Positions 39,305 to 49,292 of a stretch of 64,000 nt of DNA are shown here, piece after piece. How positions within the stretch are numbered: position 1 is the stretch's first letter; each line of letters starts with the position of its first letter. Made by a program: the position numbers and the translations under genes. The notes beneath the pieces were generated by a model, which saw only the letters and a list, made by a program, of their open reading frames with translations, had not been told where the DNA came from and searched no databases. This DNA comes from Phytophthora colocasiae (taxonomy: Eukaryota; Oomycota; Peronosporomycetes; Peronosporales; Peronosporaceae). The stretch is from NCBI GenBank assembly GCA_018806915.1, contig JAGKQI010000100.1, forward strand, positions 2,418,001-2,482,000, in the 5' to 3' direction.

Positions 39305-41503
39305 ATGCCTTTGCCCGTGGACGCGCACCCGCTGAGCCCTGAGGCTGTGCGACCAGGCTCCCACACTGTCCCTGACCCTGACGTCGTGGGGGTACGCGTA
39401 ACCAAGTCGCCCACGCCCGTAACCAGCGACAGCAGCGACGGAGAGACGCCGCCACCTGCTCCTTCTACTCCCGTTACCAAGACTGACGAGGTGCGAGAGC
39501 TGGAGATGCAGACGATGCCACGCTGTGAGCTCGAGACTTTCACGCCCTTTGCACGCTGTCACCTCTGGAAACTGATGATGTCGTTCTACGACCGTCAGGG
39601 CGTCGAATCCTGGGCTCAAGGCATCGTACCGCACTTTATTACGTCCAATACATTCATTGCCAAGAGATACAGCAACGTACTACGCGCTTATTTCCGAGAC
39701 GCAGTGAAACCAGCCTCTGCGTCACCTGTGGACCCCTCGCAGGCTTTCTACATTGTCGAATTAGGTGCTGGGTCAGGGAAATTCAGCTTCTACTTCTTAA
39801 AAGCACTCGCACAAATGGAGGTGGGCAATTGGGTAAGAGTTGGTTGCTGCTGTACAAGCTGCTAACGTTTTTTTTCTTTTCTTTTCATATAACAGAGTGT
39901 GCTGGACTTCCCTTTGAATAACATCCGCTACATCATGACGGACTTCACAGAGCAGAACTTCAACTTCTGGAAGACACATCCGGCTTTAGCGCCGTTCGTT
40001 AAGCGTAGGATTGTAGACTTTGCCATCTTTGACGCCACTACCGACACAGAACTGCGACTGTATTCGTCCGGTCAAGTGATCCGTCCTGGTGACCTGGTTA
40101 ATCCTCTGTGTTTGATTGCAAACTACCTCTTTGATACGCTGTACCACGATCTGTTCCAAGTGGACGGCGGTGTGCTGAAGGAAGGACTCGTAAGTGTCGG
40201 CTCAAAGCGAGCTGAGGAACCCGACCCACTTAACCCTGAGATCATCAAGCGCTTCAGCAACATCTTCAAATACGAGCAGATTGACGAGACGTACTATGGA
40301 GAGGCTGCACCTCACCGCAACAATATCCTGAAATGGTATCACGAGTACTTTGATCCTGCGTCTTCGGGGGCTACACTTCTTGTACCCATCGGAGCAATCA
40401 CAGCAATTGAGCGACTTGCAGCACTGTCGAAGAATGGACTTGTTGCCCTGTCAGGTGACAAGGGTAATAATAATCCGGACCACTTCCGGGGCGTCAGTGA
40501 CCCTCATATCGCAGTACATGGCAGCTTCTCCGTTATGGTCAATTACCACGCTATTGGTGTGTACTTTGCAAGTCGCGGCGGGTTTGCGTTGCATAGTCCA
40601 CAGGAAGAAGCCAGTCTCAAGGTATCTGCTTTCGTTCTCCCAGCAAACGCGCGTGGCGATAGCGAAGCACCAAGCTCAACGATGACGGAGTTGTATGGTG
40701 ATGGTCTGGACAGAACATGTGGAAAGCGCAGCCTTCATTTCCCGCATCTGATGACTGCTTTTGAGGACGAGATTGTGTCGTTTGGGCCTAATGACTTCTT
40801 CGTGATGCAGAAATCTACAAAGGAAGATGCCAAGGCTCCTTCGCTCAAGGCTGTTCTAGCGCTGATGAAGTTAAGTGGCTGGGATCCAGACGTGTTTTAC
40901 AAATTCCGCGATGTGCTTTTGGATCAGTCCCCCACTGCCGCAGCCAAACTCAAACAGGACGTGATGTACGGAATTCCATTGGTTTGGAAGAACTACTACG
41001 CGCTAGACAAGGAGAAGGATGTTGCCTTTGAAATTGGTCGTCTTTATTACGGCTTGCACGAGTACGACAGTGCACTGGCCTACTATACCTTATCTGCACA
41101 GGAAATGGGCAAGCACCACGTCACAAGCCACAACATGGGGCTCTGTCATTACAGCAAGAAGCAACTGGAGTTAGCTGCTACATGCTTCGAGGAGGCTTAC
41201 GGGCTTAACCGTTCGTATCAGAAAGCAGCAACTTGGCTCCAGCGTGTGCGTAAGGAGCTTGGCATTGTCGATGGAGTTACTGTGCCCAGTCCGACTACTG
41301 TTCACCAATTCACAGGTACCGAAGGATTTGTTGACCACCAGCAAGTACAGCGGTCTGCTGGAAGTTTAGTGGCTCAACAGATTCTGTTGACGATGCCTAA
41401 CCACGAGGACGACAAGACACGTTTGAGCCCAGAAGCGCATGGTGTTGCAGACGTAGACCTTCAGCGAAAACACGACAGCCAAGAGCAGACCACCAACGTG
41501 TAA
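39305..41503 (+). CDS. Putative SAM-dependent methyltransferase with C-terminal TPR region
   Basis: Exons 39305-39832 and 39896-41503 with a 63-bp intron (gtaaga...ataacag) give 711 residues. A Pro/Thr-rich N-terminus is followed by FYIVELGAGSGKFSFYFL, which fits the glycine-rich SAM-binding motif I, and YIMTDFTEQNFNFW, which fits the acidic motif II position. A long central region holds the rest of the fold. Near the C-terminus are TPR-like helices (FEIGRLYYGLHEYDSALAYY, LCHYSKKQLELAATCFEEAY). The substrate is unknown; the resemblance to MidA/NDUFAF7-type methyltransferases is weak. Confidence 0.7.
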
Positions 41504-41890
41504 AGAGGATTCACTGCTGCAGTTTGCTGTTCGGAACCGTCCTCAGGCTGCTATAAAGCTACGACATCTACTGCACCATCTAGCGCAAGGCCGCCATGCA
41601 TCGCAGCTGCGCAGCTTTCTCCAGAACTAACCTACTTTTAAGACTAGATTATCTTTTGCAGAGCGTGCGGACTTTCGCCCTCAACGCAAGCTGTTCACCA
41701 TGTTTTAGTGCTATTGCTGCTGCTCTTACGTTGGCTTGTTGAGGGAGAATCCCCAGATTTCCAAAGTCCACGATATCAGACTCTCTTGCCGCCCTGTCGT
41801 CTAGCGCTTCATGTGCACCCAGCATCGGCCTTGTCCTCTTGGAGTATTATGAGCTATACAGCGGCGCTGGTGGGGTCAAAACGAGGGCGT
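41504..41890. other. Convergent intergenic region
   Basis: Spacer between the 3' ends of the methyltransferase-like gene (+) and the CCCH-WD40 gene (-). No gene seen. Confidence 0.5.
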
Positions 41891-43260
41891 TTACTTGGAC
41901 TGGATAGAAGCCGCATCGCCTGTGATCTGCCACGCAATCATCTTCCGGTCGTTTCCAGTGGAGAAGAAGGTGTTGCTTGGCCCAGTGGTGATACGTCGCA
42001 CAGCGTCCTGGTGTCCCTGGTTCATGGCGCCCATCGTCGTCTTATACGCGAAGGACGGAAGTTCTTTGACTGCGATCGAGCCGTCCTGCAACACGAATGA
42101 GAATATCAAATGAGTGTCAACTACATATCAATAACTAAACCAACAGCCAAACTTACAGCCATGCCAATGAGAAGAATCGGAGCTTGTGCCGCATCTTGTG
42201 TGCCGCAGAGAGCTGTGACCTGAGAGTCCTGCGTTTCCTTGAAAAGCTGTTGGAACGGGGGTGTGAGACCCCACACGATGATCTCGCAATCCAAACCGCC
42301 GCTGATGAGGAACGTCTCGTTGCCGTTCACCCAGAACTCGAGGTCCATGACAGCGTCTGTGTGGCCGTTTTCCTCTGCGGAGAGCACCTTGACGCACTGG
42401 TATGTAGCCAAATCCCAGAGCCGAATGGTCGAGTCCACACTGGCCGATGCCAAGATGGGAGCCCCACCCACTGCGAACGTCTTGAGCCTCGTAACTCCAC
42501 GTACATGTCCCTCCATCACTCCACGGCACTTGAACTGGTTGGTACTTGTGTCCATCTGCCAGTACCTGATCGATCCGTCCGCACTTCCACTGAAGAGCGT
42601 GGCGTTGCCGGTCGAATCGGTGGCAACAGCCAAAGCCTGTACGTTTATCGTGTGTGCGAAAGGCATAAGCTCAGAAGCTGCAAACTCGAAAGGTGGCGCC
42701 TGTGCGTTCTCCAAGTTCCATCCTCTCACCATACCCACAGACACTTTAGGGTTTGGAGGGAAGCGACCTTCAAAGCCTGCAAAGAGGAACGGTCCACAGA
42801 GCACAAGGGCTACAACACCTTCTGTATGTGGTGTCTTGTCTCTATTTCCTCCTCGGTTGCCATTCCCATTGGCTGGAGATGGAGGCAGCGCGTCCTGTAC
42901 ACTGATCGTCGTGATCTCCTGCCAAGTGGCACAGTCCCAGAGCTTGATACTGGCGTCCGCTGCGCAGGTAAAGAGTTGCTGACGCTCCGCCCACATGACC
43001 ACGTCCTTAATAGCTCCATTATGTCCACGAGTCTCTCCAATTGTCTTGACAAAGTGCGGGAAGCGACATGGTCGACCTCCTGACGTCTGCTCAAACTCGC
43101 ATTTGCCCCCGTCCATGAAGCGTTTGCAGACTTCCCCACCAACAGACGAACCGTTACCGAAGCCTCCACGTCCACCGCCATATCCACCCCGTCCGCCACG
43201 GTTGCCACGTCCGCGGCTGCGTCCACCAAAGCCTCCTCCACGCCGGTTGTTGTAGCTCAT
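41891..43260 (-). CDS. CCCH zinc-finger WD40 protein with RGG box (ZFWD-like)
   Basis: Exons 43260-42157 and 42085-41891 with a 71-bp intron give 432 residues. The start MSYNNRRGG at 43260 is preferred over an upstream ATG because the RGG-rich box begins at once. After the Arg/Gly box comes a CCCH finger (C-x8-C-x10-C-x3-H, CKRFMDGGKCEF onward). About seven WD repeats follow (for example IKLWDCATW, IRYWQMDTS, IRLWDLATY, IIVWGLTPP, MIAWQITG). Plant ZFWD proteins share this finger-plus-propeller layout. It probably binds RNA; process unknown. Confidence 0.85.
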
Positions 43261-43606
43261 TATGATCAAGTCCAATTAATGCGTGGCCGGAAGGGGTGGG
43301 GTTTCCAGCAGTTAAAGACCTGTATCTTTCTATATATATAAGATTTGTGAACAGTTATGTTGTGCGTACTGGTAGTACCGTACACCGCTCCGAGGACTTT
43401 GACCCCTTAAGTGAAGACGTCCACCGTGTATTGCAAAGTCGACTAACGAGCATTCAAGCTGCATTTCCGAAGAGAAACAAGTAAAGTTTTTTCAGAAAAT
43501 TGAACGTTCGTTCATTATTAAGACGAAAGGCATCAAGGCTCGCGACTTAAAATGTCTGGACGAGTACACCCTAGTAGGGTGTTCGTCATGGAATCACTTG
43601 GCCAAT
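43261..43606. other. Spacer including duplicated flank of the Gly/Trp-rich gene
   Basis: No gene seen. From about 43490 it matches 63460-63590 near the right window edge (ttgaacgttc..., gacgagtacacc..tagg). Confidence 0.6.
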
Positions 43607-43867
43607 TTACCAGCCCCAACCACCACCAAGGCCGCAGCAGCGGTTCCAACCTCCCCAGCCTCCGCCCCAACCCATTCCGCCCCAACCTCCACCCCAGCCC
43701 ATTCCGCCGTAAGGTCCTCCTCCCCAGAACTGCTCCTTCTTATTGTCAGTAGCAGTCTTCGAAGCCGCTTCGACGGGTGTAGAAGCCGTTCGCAGCGCTG
43801 GTTGGTCGGCAGCAGCAACATTCGCGACAGCAAGCGCAGCAACAACGGTGAGAGTACCGATTTTCAT
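43607..43867 (-). CDS. Small secreted Gly/Trp-rich protein, copy 1
   Basis: 86 residues from ATG 43867. A clear signal peptide (MKIGTLTVVAALAVANVAAA) is followed by a short polar region (DQPALRTASTPVEAASKT) and a low-complexity tail of GGGWGG/GMGWGG units around one CC pair, ending GGGWGW. Its sister at 63592-63873 has a longer repeat tract. Such proteins are usually extracellular or cell-wall-associated; role unknown. Confidence 0.72.
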   Translation of the reverse strand: MKIGTLTVVAALAVANVAAADQPALRTASTPVEAASKTATDNKKEQFWGGGPYGGMGWGGGWGGMGWGGGWGGWNRCCGLGGGWGW

Positions 43868-44214
43868 GGTTCTTTGCGACTTGTAGTTGGTTCTTGAGCA
43901 CCTCGAAGCAACTTGCGTTGTGAATACTGTTGAGGAGCTTGCAGGTTGTGCAAGTCTAGAAACATATCGGGAGCATTTCCCCTGAAGTTGAAGTGAGTGG
44001 AAGATTTCGACAGCATACTTTTCAGGGAATTGTAAGCGAGTGATTGCGACCATCCATTCTACCAGGACCCCTACAAAAGCCCTGAAAAACTTCATTCTCA
44101 TCAATCTGTACGCATATTTTTTATTTATCTATCTCAACATCAAACATTGTAAACCTTAAAAGAAGAACAAAAATGTATTACCGGTACCATCCACTCTGCC
44201 CAGTCACCTTGCTC
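43868..44214. other. Spacer; first 136 bp duplicated at the right window edge
   Basis: 43868-44003 matches 63874-64000 (cttgcgttgtgaat, aacatatcgggagcatttcc). The remainder is the 3' flank of CRN-A. No gene seen. Confidence 0.6.
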
Positions 44215-45543
44215 TTAGTCGTTGTTCTCTGCCTCGATCCGCCCTTTGTTCTCCCTCGCAATTCGCCGATCTCGGAGTGTTTCCATCATCTTCTGGAAAC
44301 GAATATACTTGGTATTCATGGTCAGGACCATATTCTGGATAACCTCCGATGCAAGTTGCACAAAATACAGGCTAGGGTTCTCCACATCGCGATATATCTC
44401 GAACAGAATATGCTTCATCTCCTCTAGACCTTTCACCATACTCTTCAATTGCTCATCTTCTGTGGGAATGACACTTTTCACCTCATCTACCAACGACTCG
44501 AAGGTTGGACAAGTCGAAAACACAAATCGCGGCTTGCCTCCAACGAGGTTGTACCGGTGATACCACTCCATGTCGTCCTCCAACTCCACTGCGTCCCAAT
44601 ACGCTTGACACTCATCTTTGGTCCATGGATTCATGTAGATCTTGAAACACCGATCCTGGACGAATTCGTTGTAGTTTTCAGTCAGAGGATCGGCAAACAG
44701 ATAGGAATGCTCAAAGATAGTATTTTTCCATGCTCCACTAGCGTCGTTGCCGTCGAACAGCCCTTCGTATCGATTTCCAAGAACGGCATTCAACGATGTC
44801 TCGTACTGGTTCTCAACATCGTTCCAAGTGAAATAGTTCAGCTTCGCATTACTACCAAAAGGTCTGTAGGCCACATTTTTGTGCTCTGAAATGAACAAAA
44901 GCAGCAAAAGCACCCCAAACACAGACTTCCCAATACCAGGACTGCCAACCACAAGAACTCTGTCGATCTCGTCACTGGACTGCAGATTCTCTTTCAGAAT
45001 CTCGTAAACATCCCAATACTCTTGTCGGATGTACACACCTTTGCGCACATTTACACCCAAAACACCCAAAACTTCCTGTGATGTTTGCAATAGTTCTCCA
45101 GTGGCCAGATCAGTATCACGGTTCAATCCCTGCCCAAACTCACAGATCGTGTTCAATTCTCCCTGCCAAAAGGGTAATTCATCACCCACTTTGTGCTTTT
45201 TCCTGGGTGGCATCTCCGGGACTACCACCAATATGTGGACTAGACTCTCGTCCGGTTCGAAGTTCGCTCCAAAGTGGTTCTTGTTTTTGAGCCACAGCAT
45301 AGGATTCATCTCCACGAACTGCGTTTCAGCCTCGGTTGGAGTCACAGTAGCTGCTTCAGCCTCATTAAGCCAGGTATCGCCCTTCTTTGCCAGGAAAAGC
45401 TGCAGGTTCTTGACGTCGCACGTGATCGTATCGGCCTTGTTCTTCTTGATCCCTTCTTTCAGGAAAGCAACCGTCATCCACATTTGAATGGGAACTGAGA
45501 TCACACTCCCGTCTCCGATGATCGCGCAGTTTAACAATGTCAT
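44215..45543 (-). CDS. CRN effector with P-loop NTPase domain (CRN-A)
   Basis: The frame is open from an upstream ATG, but the start at 45543 (MTLLNCAIIGDG) fits CRN headers and gives 442 residues. The header contains the classical LQLFLAKKGDTWL motif and ends in a VHILVVVP block, then a basic PPRKKHK patch that may be a nuclear signal. The second half holds a Walker A motif (VVGSPGIGKS) and conserved aromatic segments of the CRN-associated NTPase. The protein stops in a charged helix soon after the NTPase, so the nuclease-like tail found in the second CRN of this window is missing. No lesion in the frame. CRNs act inside plant cells. Confidence 0.85.
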   Translation of the reverse strand: MTLLNCAIIGDGSVISVPIQMWMTVAFLKEGIKKNKADTITCDVKNLQLFLAKKGDTWLNEAEAATVTPTEAETQFVEMNPMLWLKNKNHFGANFEPDESLVHILVVVPEMPPRKKHKVGDELPFWQGELNTICEFGQGLNRDTDLATGELLQTSQEVLGVLGVNVRKGVYIRQEYWDVYEILKENLQSSDEIDRVLVVGSPGIGKSVFGVLLLLLFISEHKNVAYRPFGSNAKLNYFTWNDVENQYETSLNAVLGNRYEGLFDGNDASGAWKNTIFEHSYLFADPLTENYNEFVQDRCFKIYMNPWTKDECQAYWDAVELEDDMEWYHRYNLVGGKPRFVFSTCPTFESLVDEVKSVIPTEDEQLKSMVKGLEEMKHILFEIYRDVENPSLYFVQLASEVIQNMVLTMNTKYIRFQKMMETLRDRRIARENKGRIEAENND

Positions 45544-45928
45544 CTTTCCCCAGCAAATTCTCGAATGGGGAAAAGCTCCTGATATATATATCCCGGTTAG
45601 ATAACGGCGGAAGAACGATTTATGGGTACGAGCCAAAATTTCATCAGAAGCCGTCTAGTCTCGGTTTAGAACCGGTGACTGTAAAAGTTTTAGTTCCGTA
45701 TTTAGCGTCGGTAATGTCGAAGTTCCCCCCGTAAATAAAGGGAACCCTGGCAGGCCCCTGTTGGGAGAGGCGAGAGTTCTCCCATTTGAATCAAACCATT
45801 GGCTATTTTACGGTGCGTTTTAGCAATTTTTTTTACTAACATAGCCAGCTAATATTTGACCTGCTTCCAGCTATTTGCGATCTTCAGCAGTCGTTCAAGG
45901 ATCCCGAGAGAACACTTCAGCAGTTGGC
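45544..45928. other. Spacer between CRN-A and the hAT element
   Basis: Presumed promoter of CRN-A on the minus strand and the 5' region of the hAT element. I looked for hAT-type terminal repeats and found none convincing. Confidence 0.45.
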
Positions 45929-46950
45929 ATGGAGCCCGAGAGAAGAAGACGCCGTGACGAGGCGACTGACGTACCGATCGCCGTCAGAGACGCCATCCAG
46001 GCCTTTGTTCCCGATGCTGGCACGCAGGTCCTAGCGGCGAAGTCGAACGAGATTTCATTCGTGTACGACTGGGGCGTTCGCGTGATCAACACGGCCGACA
46101 GAGGCGGATGTGCATGGCCAGTGAAACTTGCCGCACACAACACACCAAGATACTGATGTCAGGTGGGAAGACATCCAAAGCAACTAATCACCTGAGCAAG
46201 GCTCATGGCGTTGGTTCTGACAAGACTGCCAGCGAAGTGGCCAAGAAGAGAACGCGGGAAGAAGAGCTAACCATCTTGCGACGGAGCCCACTCTTTCGAG
46301 ATAACCCTGGCCGCGCGTACGTCTTAATCGAGACGTTACGCATCGTGAATAACAATCTCCCTTTCCGCATTGGGGAATACGAGGAGTCGCTATTACTCCG
46401 CGATCTGATGCTCAAGGAGGAGGCTCGAGTGACTATAGATGCCAAAGTCATACGTCATTCTGTCGTGGAGCTCTACGACTCGACAAAGCGGCAGGTCAAG
46501 GCGATGGTCAATGAAAATCGAATTGGATCAGCGAAATGCTTCTCCATTGTTGCTGATTTTTGGTCGGCACCCGTGATGAACACCAAATTCCTGGGGTTAC
46601 GGCTGTACTTGGTGGATTCATCTTTTGAGTTTAAGTCAGTGCTACTGGGTATTCGTCACTTTGCCCCGCAGTATGGAGAACGTGATGGCGGAATACGAGG
46701 ACCCTTCTACCGGTGGATTGGAGAAGTTTTAGCTGACTTCGACCAGAGTCGCGATGACCTCTTCGGCTCAACAAGCGACGGAGGGGCCGACGTCAAGTGG
46801 ATGATGACGACGGGTCTGAAGTTGTGTTAAGAGTGGTGCGTGCCGCATTCTACCCACGCCGCCACCAAGACTGCGTTCGGTATCGTCGCCGACAACAGCA
46901 CGTCGAAGAATCCAGTGATGACCGACATGATCCGCCGAATAGTGAAAACG
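45929..46950 (+). pseudogene. hAT transposase, N-terminal half (broken)
   Basis: From MEPERRRRRDEA the frame shows a BED-finger start (SFVYDWGVRVINTAD). A shift near 46105 leads to the frame with the finger's Cys and His residues (MASETC, NHLSKAHG) and then the hAT core (FSIVADFWSAPVMNTKF). That frame stops at 46830, and one more shift restores WCVPHSTHAATKTAFG up to the Gypsy insertion at 46955. The element is cut by the retrotransposon but also carries its own frameshifts. Confidence 0.72.
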
Positions 46951-46955
46951 GTCTA

Positions 46956-47367
46956 TGTAACGGAGTTACACGGCGCTGCGCGCCTTGGCTACAATAGGTG
47001 TGGTATACACCATCCAGGTCACAAGTCACAGATCCGTGTACAACACATAGTGTTTCTCACACGTCACACATGTAGCCAGTTGCTGGCTGTTAGCTCAGAG
47101 CCACACATTACATTTGATTAGGATTTAGTATGTTAGATACTAAATCCGTTACATTCAGGATTAGGGCAATAAAATAAATAAAAATCAGTTTGCATTTTAC
47201 ATAATTAGTGTTAGTTCCTTTATTATAGGGACACTGATTGTGAGAGTCCCGTATTTAGTGGACTACTTGGTTCTTGTATAGAACCGAAGGCTAGTGCCTT
47301 GCAAGCAGGACTCTACGAGTCAACCCAACTTCCTCTGTGCCGTGCACACCTACGCAGCCCCGCTGCA
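46956..47367 (+). repeat. Gypsy 5' LTR
   Basis: Starts tgtaacggagttacacgg and ends cagccccgctgca. One difference from the 3' LTR. Confidence 0.95.
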
Positions 47368-47424
47368 TCTGGTAGCACTTGTAGTCAATCCAACTCCTGA
47401 GTTGAAGACTGTTTCTCTGTGAGA

Positions 47425-48397
47425 ATGGAGCCAGAAGCATACGCTCACTTGACTCCGAGTCAGCGGGACACGCTTAACAAGCTTACGTCCTTGCTGGGCC
47501 CTGAAGGTATGGCGCACCTTGCGTCTCAAGGGCCGGAGGCCGTCAACGCGCGCCTGGAGGCATTTGCCTCGTACGAGAACGCTCTCGTTGAGCACATTCA
47601 GCGGAATGTAAAAGGAGTTAATCCCGCTCCGAGAGCTAAGCCCCGTCACGCTCAGCGTGAAGACCTTTCACGGGCACGAAGGAGAGAACCTCCTATTGTG
47701 GACCCGAGAGGTCGAGATGGCCATGGGGGCCGCTATGCTCCAGTTGGAAGGCCAACGCGTGGCGTTCGCCATCTCTAAGCTCGAAGGTCGAGCACGAGAA
47801 TGGGCCTTGACGTCTGGGACGTCGGTAGAAATGGCCTTCCCCACTTGGGGTGAGCTTAAGGCCAAACTTACGCAAGTATTTGCTCCACCTAACCAGGCGT
47901 ATCGCGTGCGGTCACGCTTCCTCGCTTGCCGACAGGGCAAGAAGGACCTGGTGGACTATGTCCAAGAGCTGCGCACGCTCATTGCCGGCATGGCTGCCGA
48001 TCCTCTACCTGAGGTGGTCACTGTGACTATCTTCATGGAAGGTCTGAGAGCTGGCGTGGCCAGGACGGAGGCATTCCGTCAGAATCCTCGCACCTTCGAG
48101 GACGCTGTTAGCGTGGCATTGAATGCTGAACACAACTTTAAGTTGTCGAGGGTCGGTGCTAATAGCACAGGGTCCGGGGGACCCGAACCCATGGACCTCA
48201 GCTATGCTGAAGATGAAGTAGCCGAGCTACGAGCTGCAGTGCAGCGTATGAGCACTCGTCGGTGCTACACGTGTGGTAGTCCCACACACCTGAGGCCCAA
48301 CTGCCCTCTGCGCAAAGAGCGCGCCGGCCAGAATGGCCGCAACCCTGTCGCGGGTCCCGTTTTGGGCTCTGCCCAGGGAAACGACGGCTCCCAGTAG
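47425..48397 (+). pseudogene. Gypsy gag with zinc knuckle (frameshifted)
   Basis: The first frame starts MEPEAYAHLTPSQRD at 47425. A shift near 47640 moves to the frame with [17 protein letters not shown], the capsid-type helices ([31 protein letters not shown]) and a CCHC knuckle [14 protein letters not shown] near the end (stop 48397). It would package the element RNA. The shift is within gag, not at the gag-pol border, so it looks mutational or a sequence error. Confidence 0.8.
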
Positions 48398-48556
48398 ACG
48401 CGGGGCGGTCTACTGGGGAAGAACTGAGTTCTGCAGTGCGTGAGAGGCACTGGGGCTCAGCCCCGAAGAGCTCCGTGCTCTTGAACACGGAACGTGTGAG
48501 CAAGCAGGGCTTGCTGGTCGTCCATGTGGACGTGAAGGGCTTCTAAGCCGTGGATC

Positions 48557-48808
48557 GTGTTGATCGATTCAGGAGCGTCTGGCAACTACGTCAGACGCTC
48601 CACCGTTGAGGGTAGTCAGCAATATGCTGAGGCGCTTCGAGCGCGAAGAGGTGACACCGTCACTGTCCGTCTAGCGACGGGCGTCCGTGTCACGGCAGCC
48701 AAGGTCCCGATGGACCTACGGCTGAAGTTCCTGGACTTCGACAGCGTGGAACGCTGCTTGGTCTTGGACCTGGATTCGAGGTACGACCTCATCCTTGGTA
48801 TGGCGTGA
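48557..48808 (+). CDS. Gypsy aspartic protease domain
   Basis: An 83-codon frame with the catalytic LIDSGASGNYV motif and a flap/core segment ending DLILGM, as in retroviral-type proteases. It is separated from the RT frame by stops. Confidence 0.75.
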   Translation: MLIDSGASGNYVRRSTVEGSQQYAEALRARRGDTVTVRLATGVRVTAAKVPMDLRLKFLDFDSVERCLVLDLDSRYDLILGMA

Positions 48809-49292
48809 CTGGAGCGCCACGAGCCATGGATCGATTGGAGGTCGAAGACCTTAGGTGCTACGCACTTCTCTCCTAGTGGAGCTTTGGCGAGTCATGAACC
48901 CACCTCTGCTAGGAAGCAGAAGCGCTATTGGCGCGAGCATCGAGCCGAGTCGGCAATGATGCTGGAAGTCGGTGTGTCCGAGTTAGTGGACAGCACCGAG
49001 TGCGAGGATCGCAGCCCTGTTGAGCGCATAGCGCTGGTTGGCAGTGAGTCAACGTGTGGGCAAAGCTCACGTAACCCGAGTGACGCCGGTCATGGACCGT
49101 CACTGGATGCCGATGGCATCGGGCCTTACCAGGCCGTGAACTGTGGGGCGGCACGTACTCCGTCGAGTGATACTGGTCGTGGACCAAGTCGATCGCTGAG
49201 TGTCTCTGACACTGGACCTGTTACGGTCATTGATTGTGCAGCGGCACGTACTCCGCTGAGTGGCATCGGTCGTCGACCGAGTGGATCGCTGA

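Noticed and set aside
42184..43083. 299-codon plus-strand ORF
   Set aside because: Antisense shadow of the conserved CCCH-WD40 gene; composition not protein-like.
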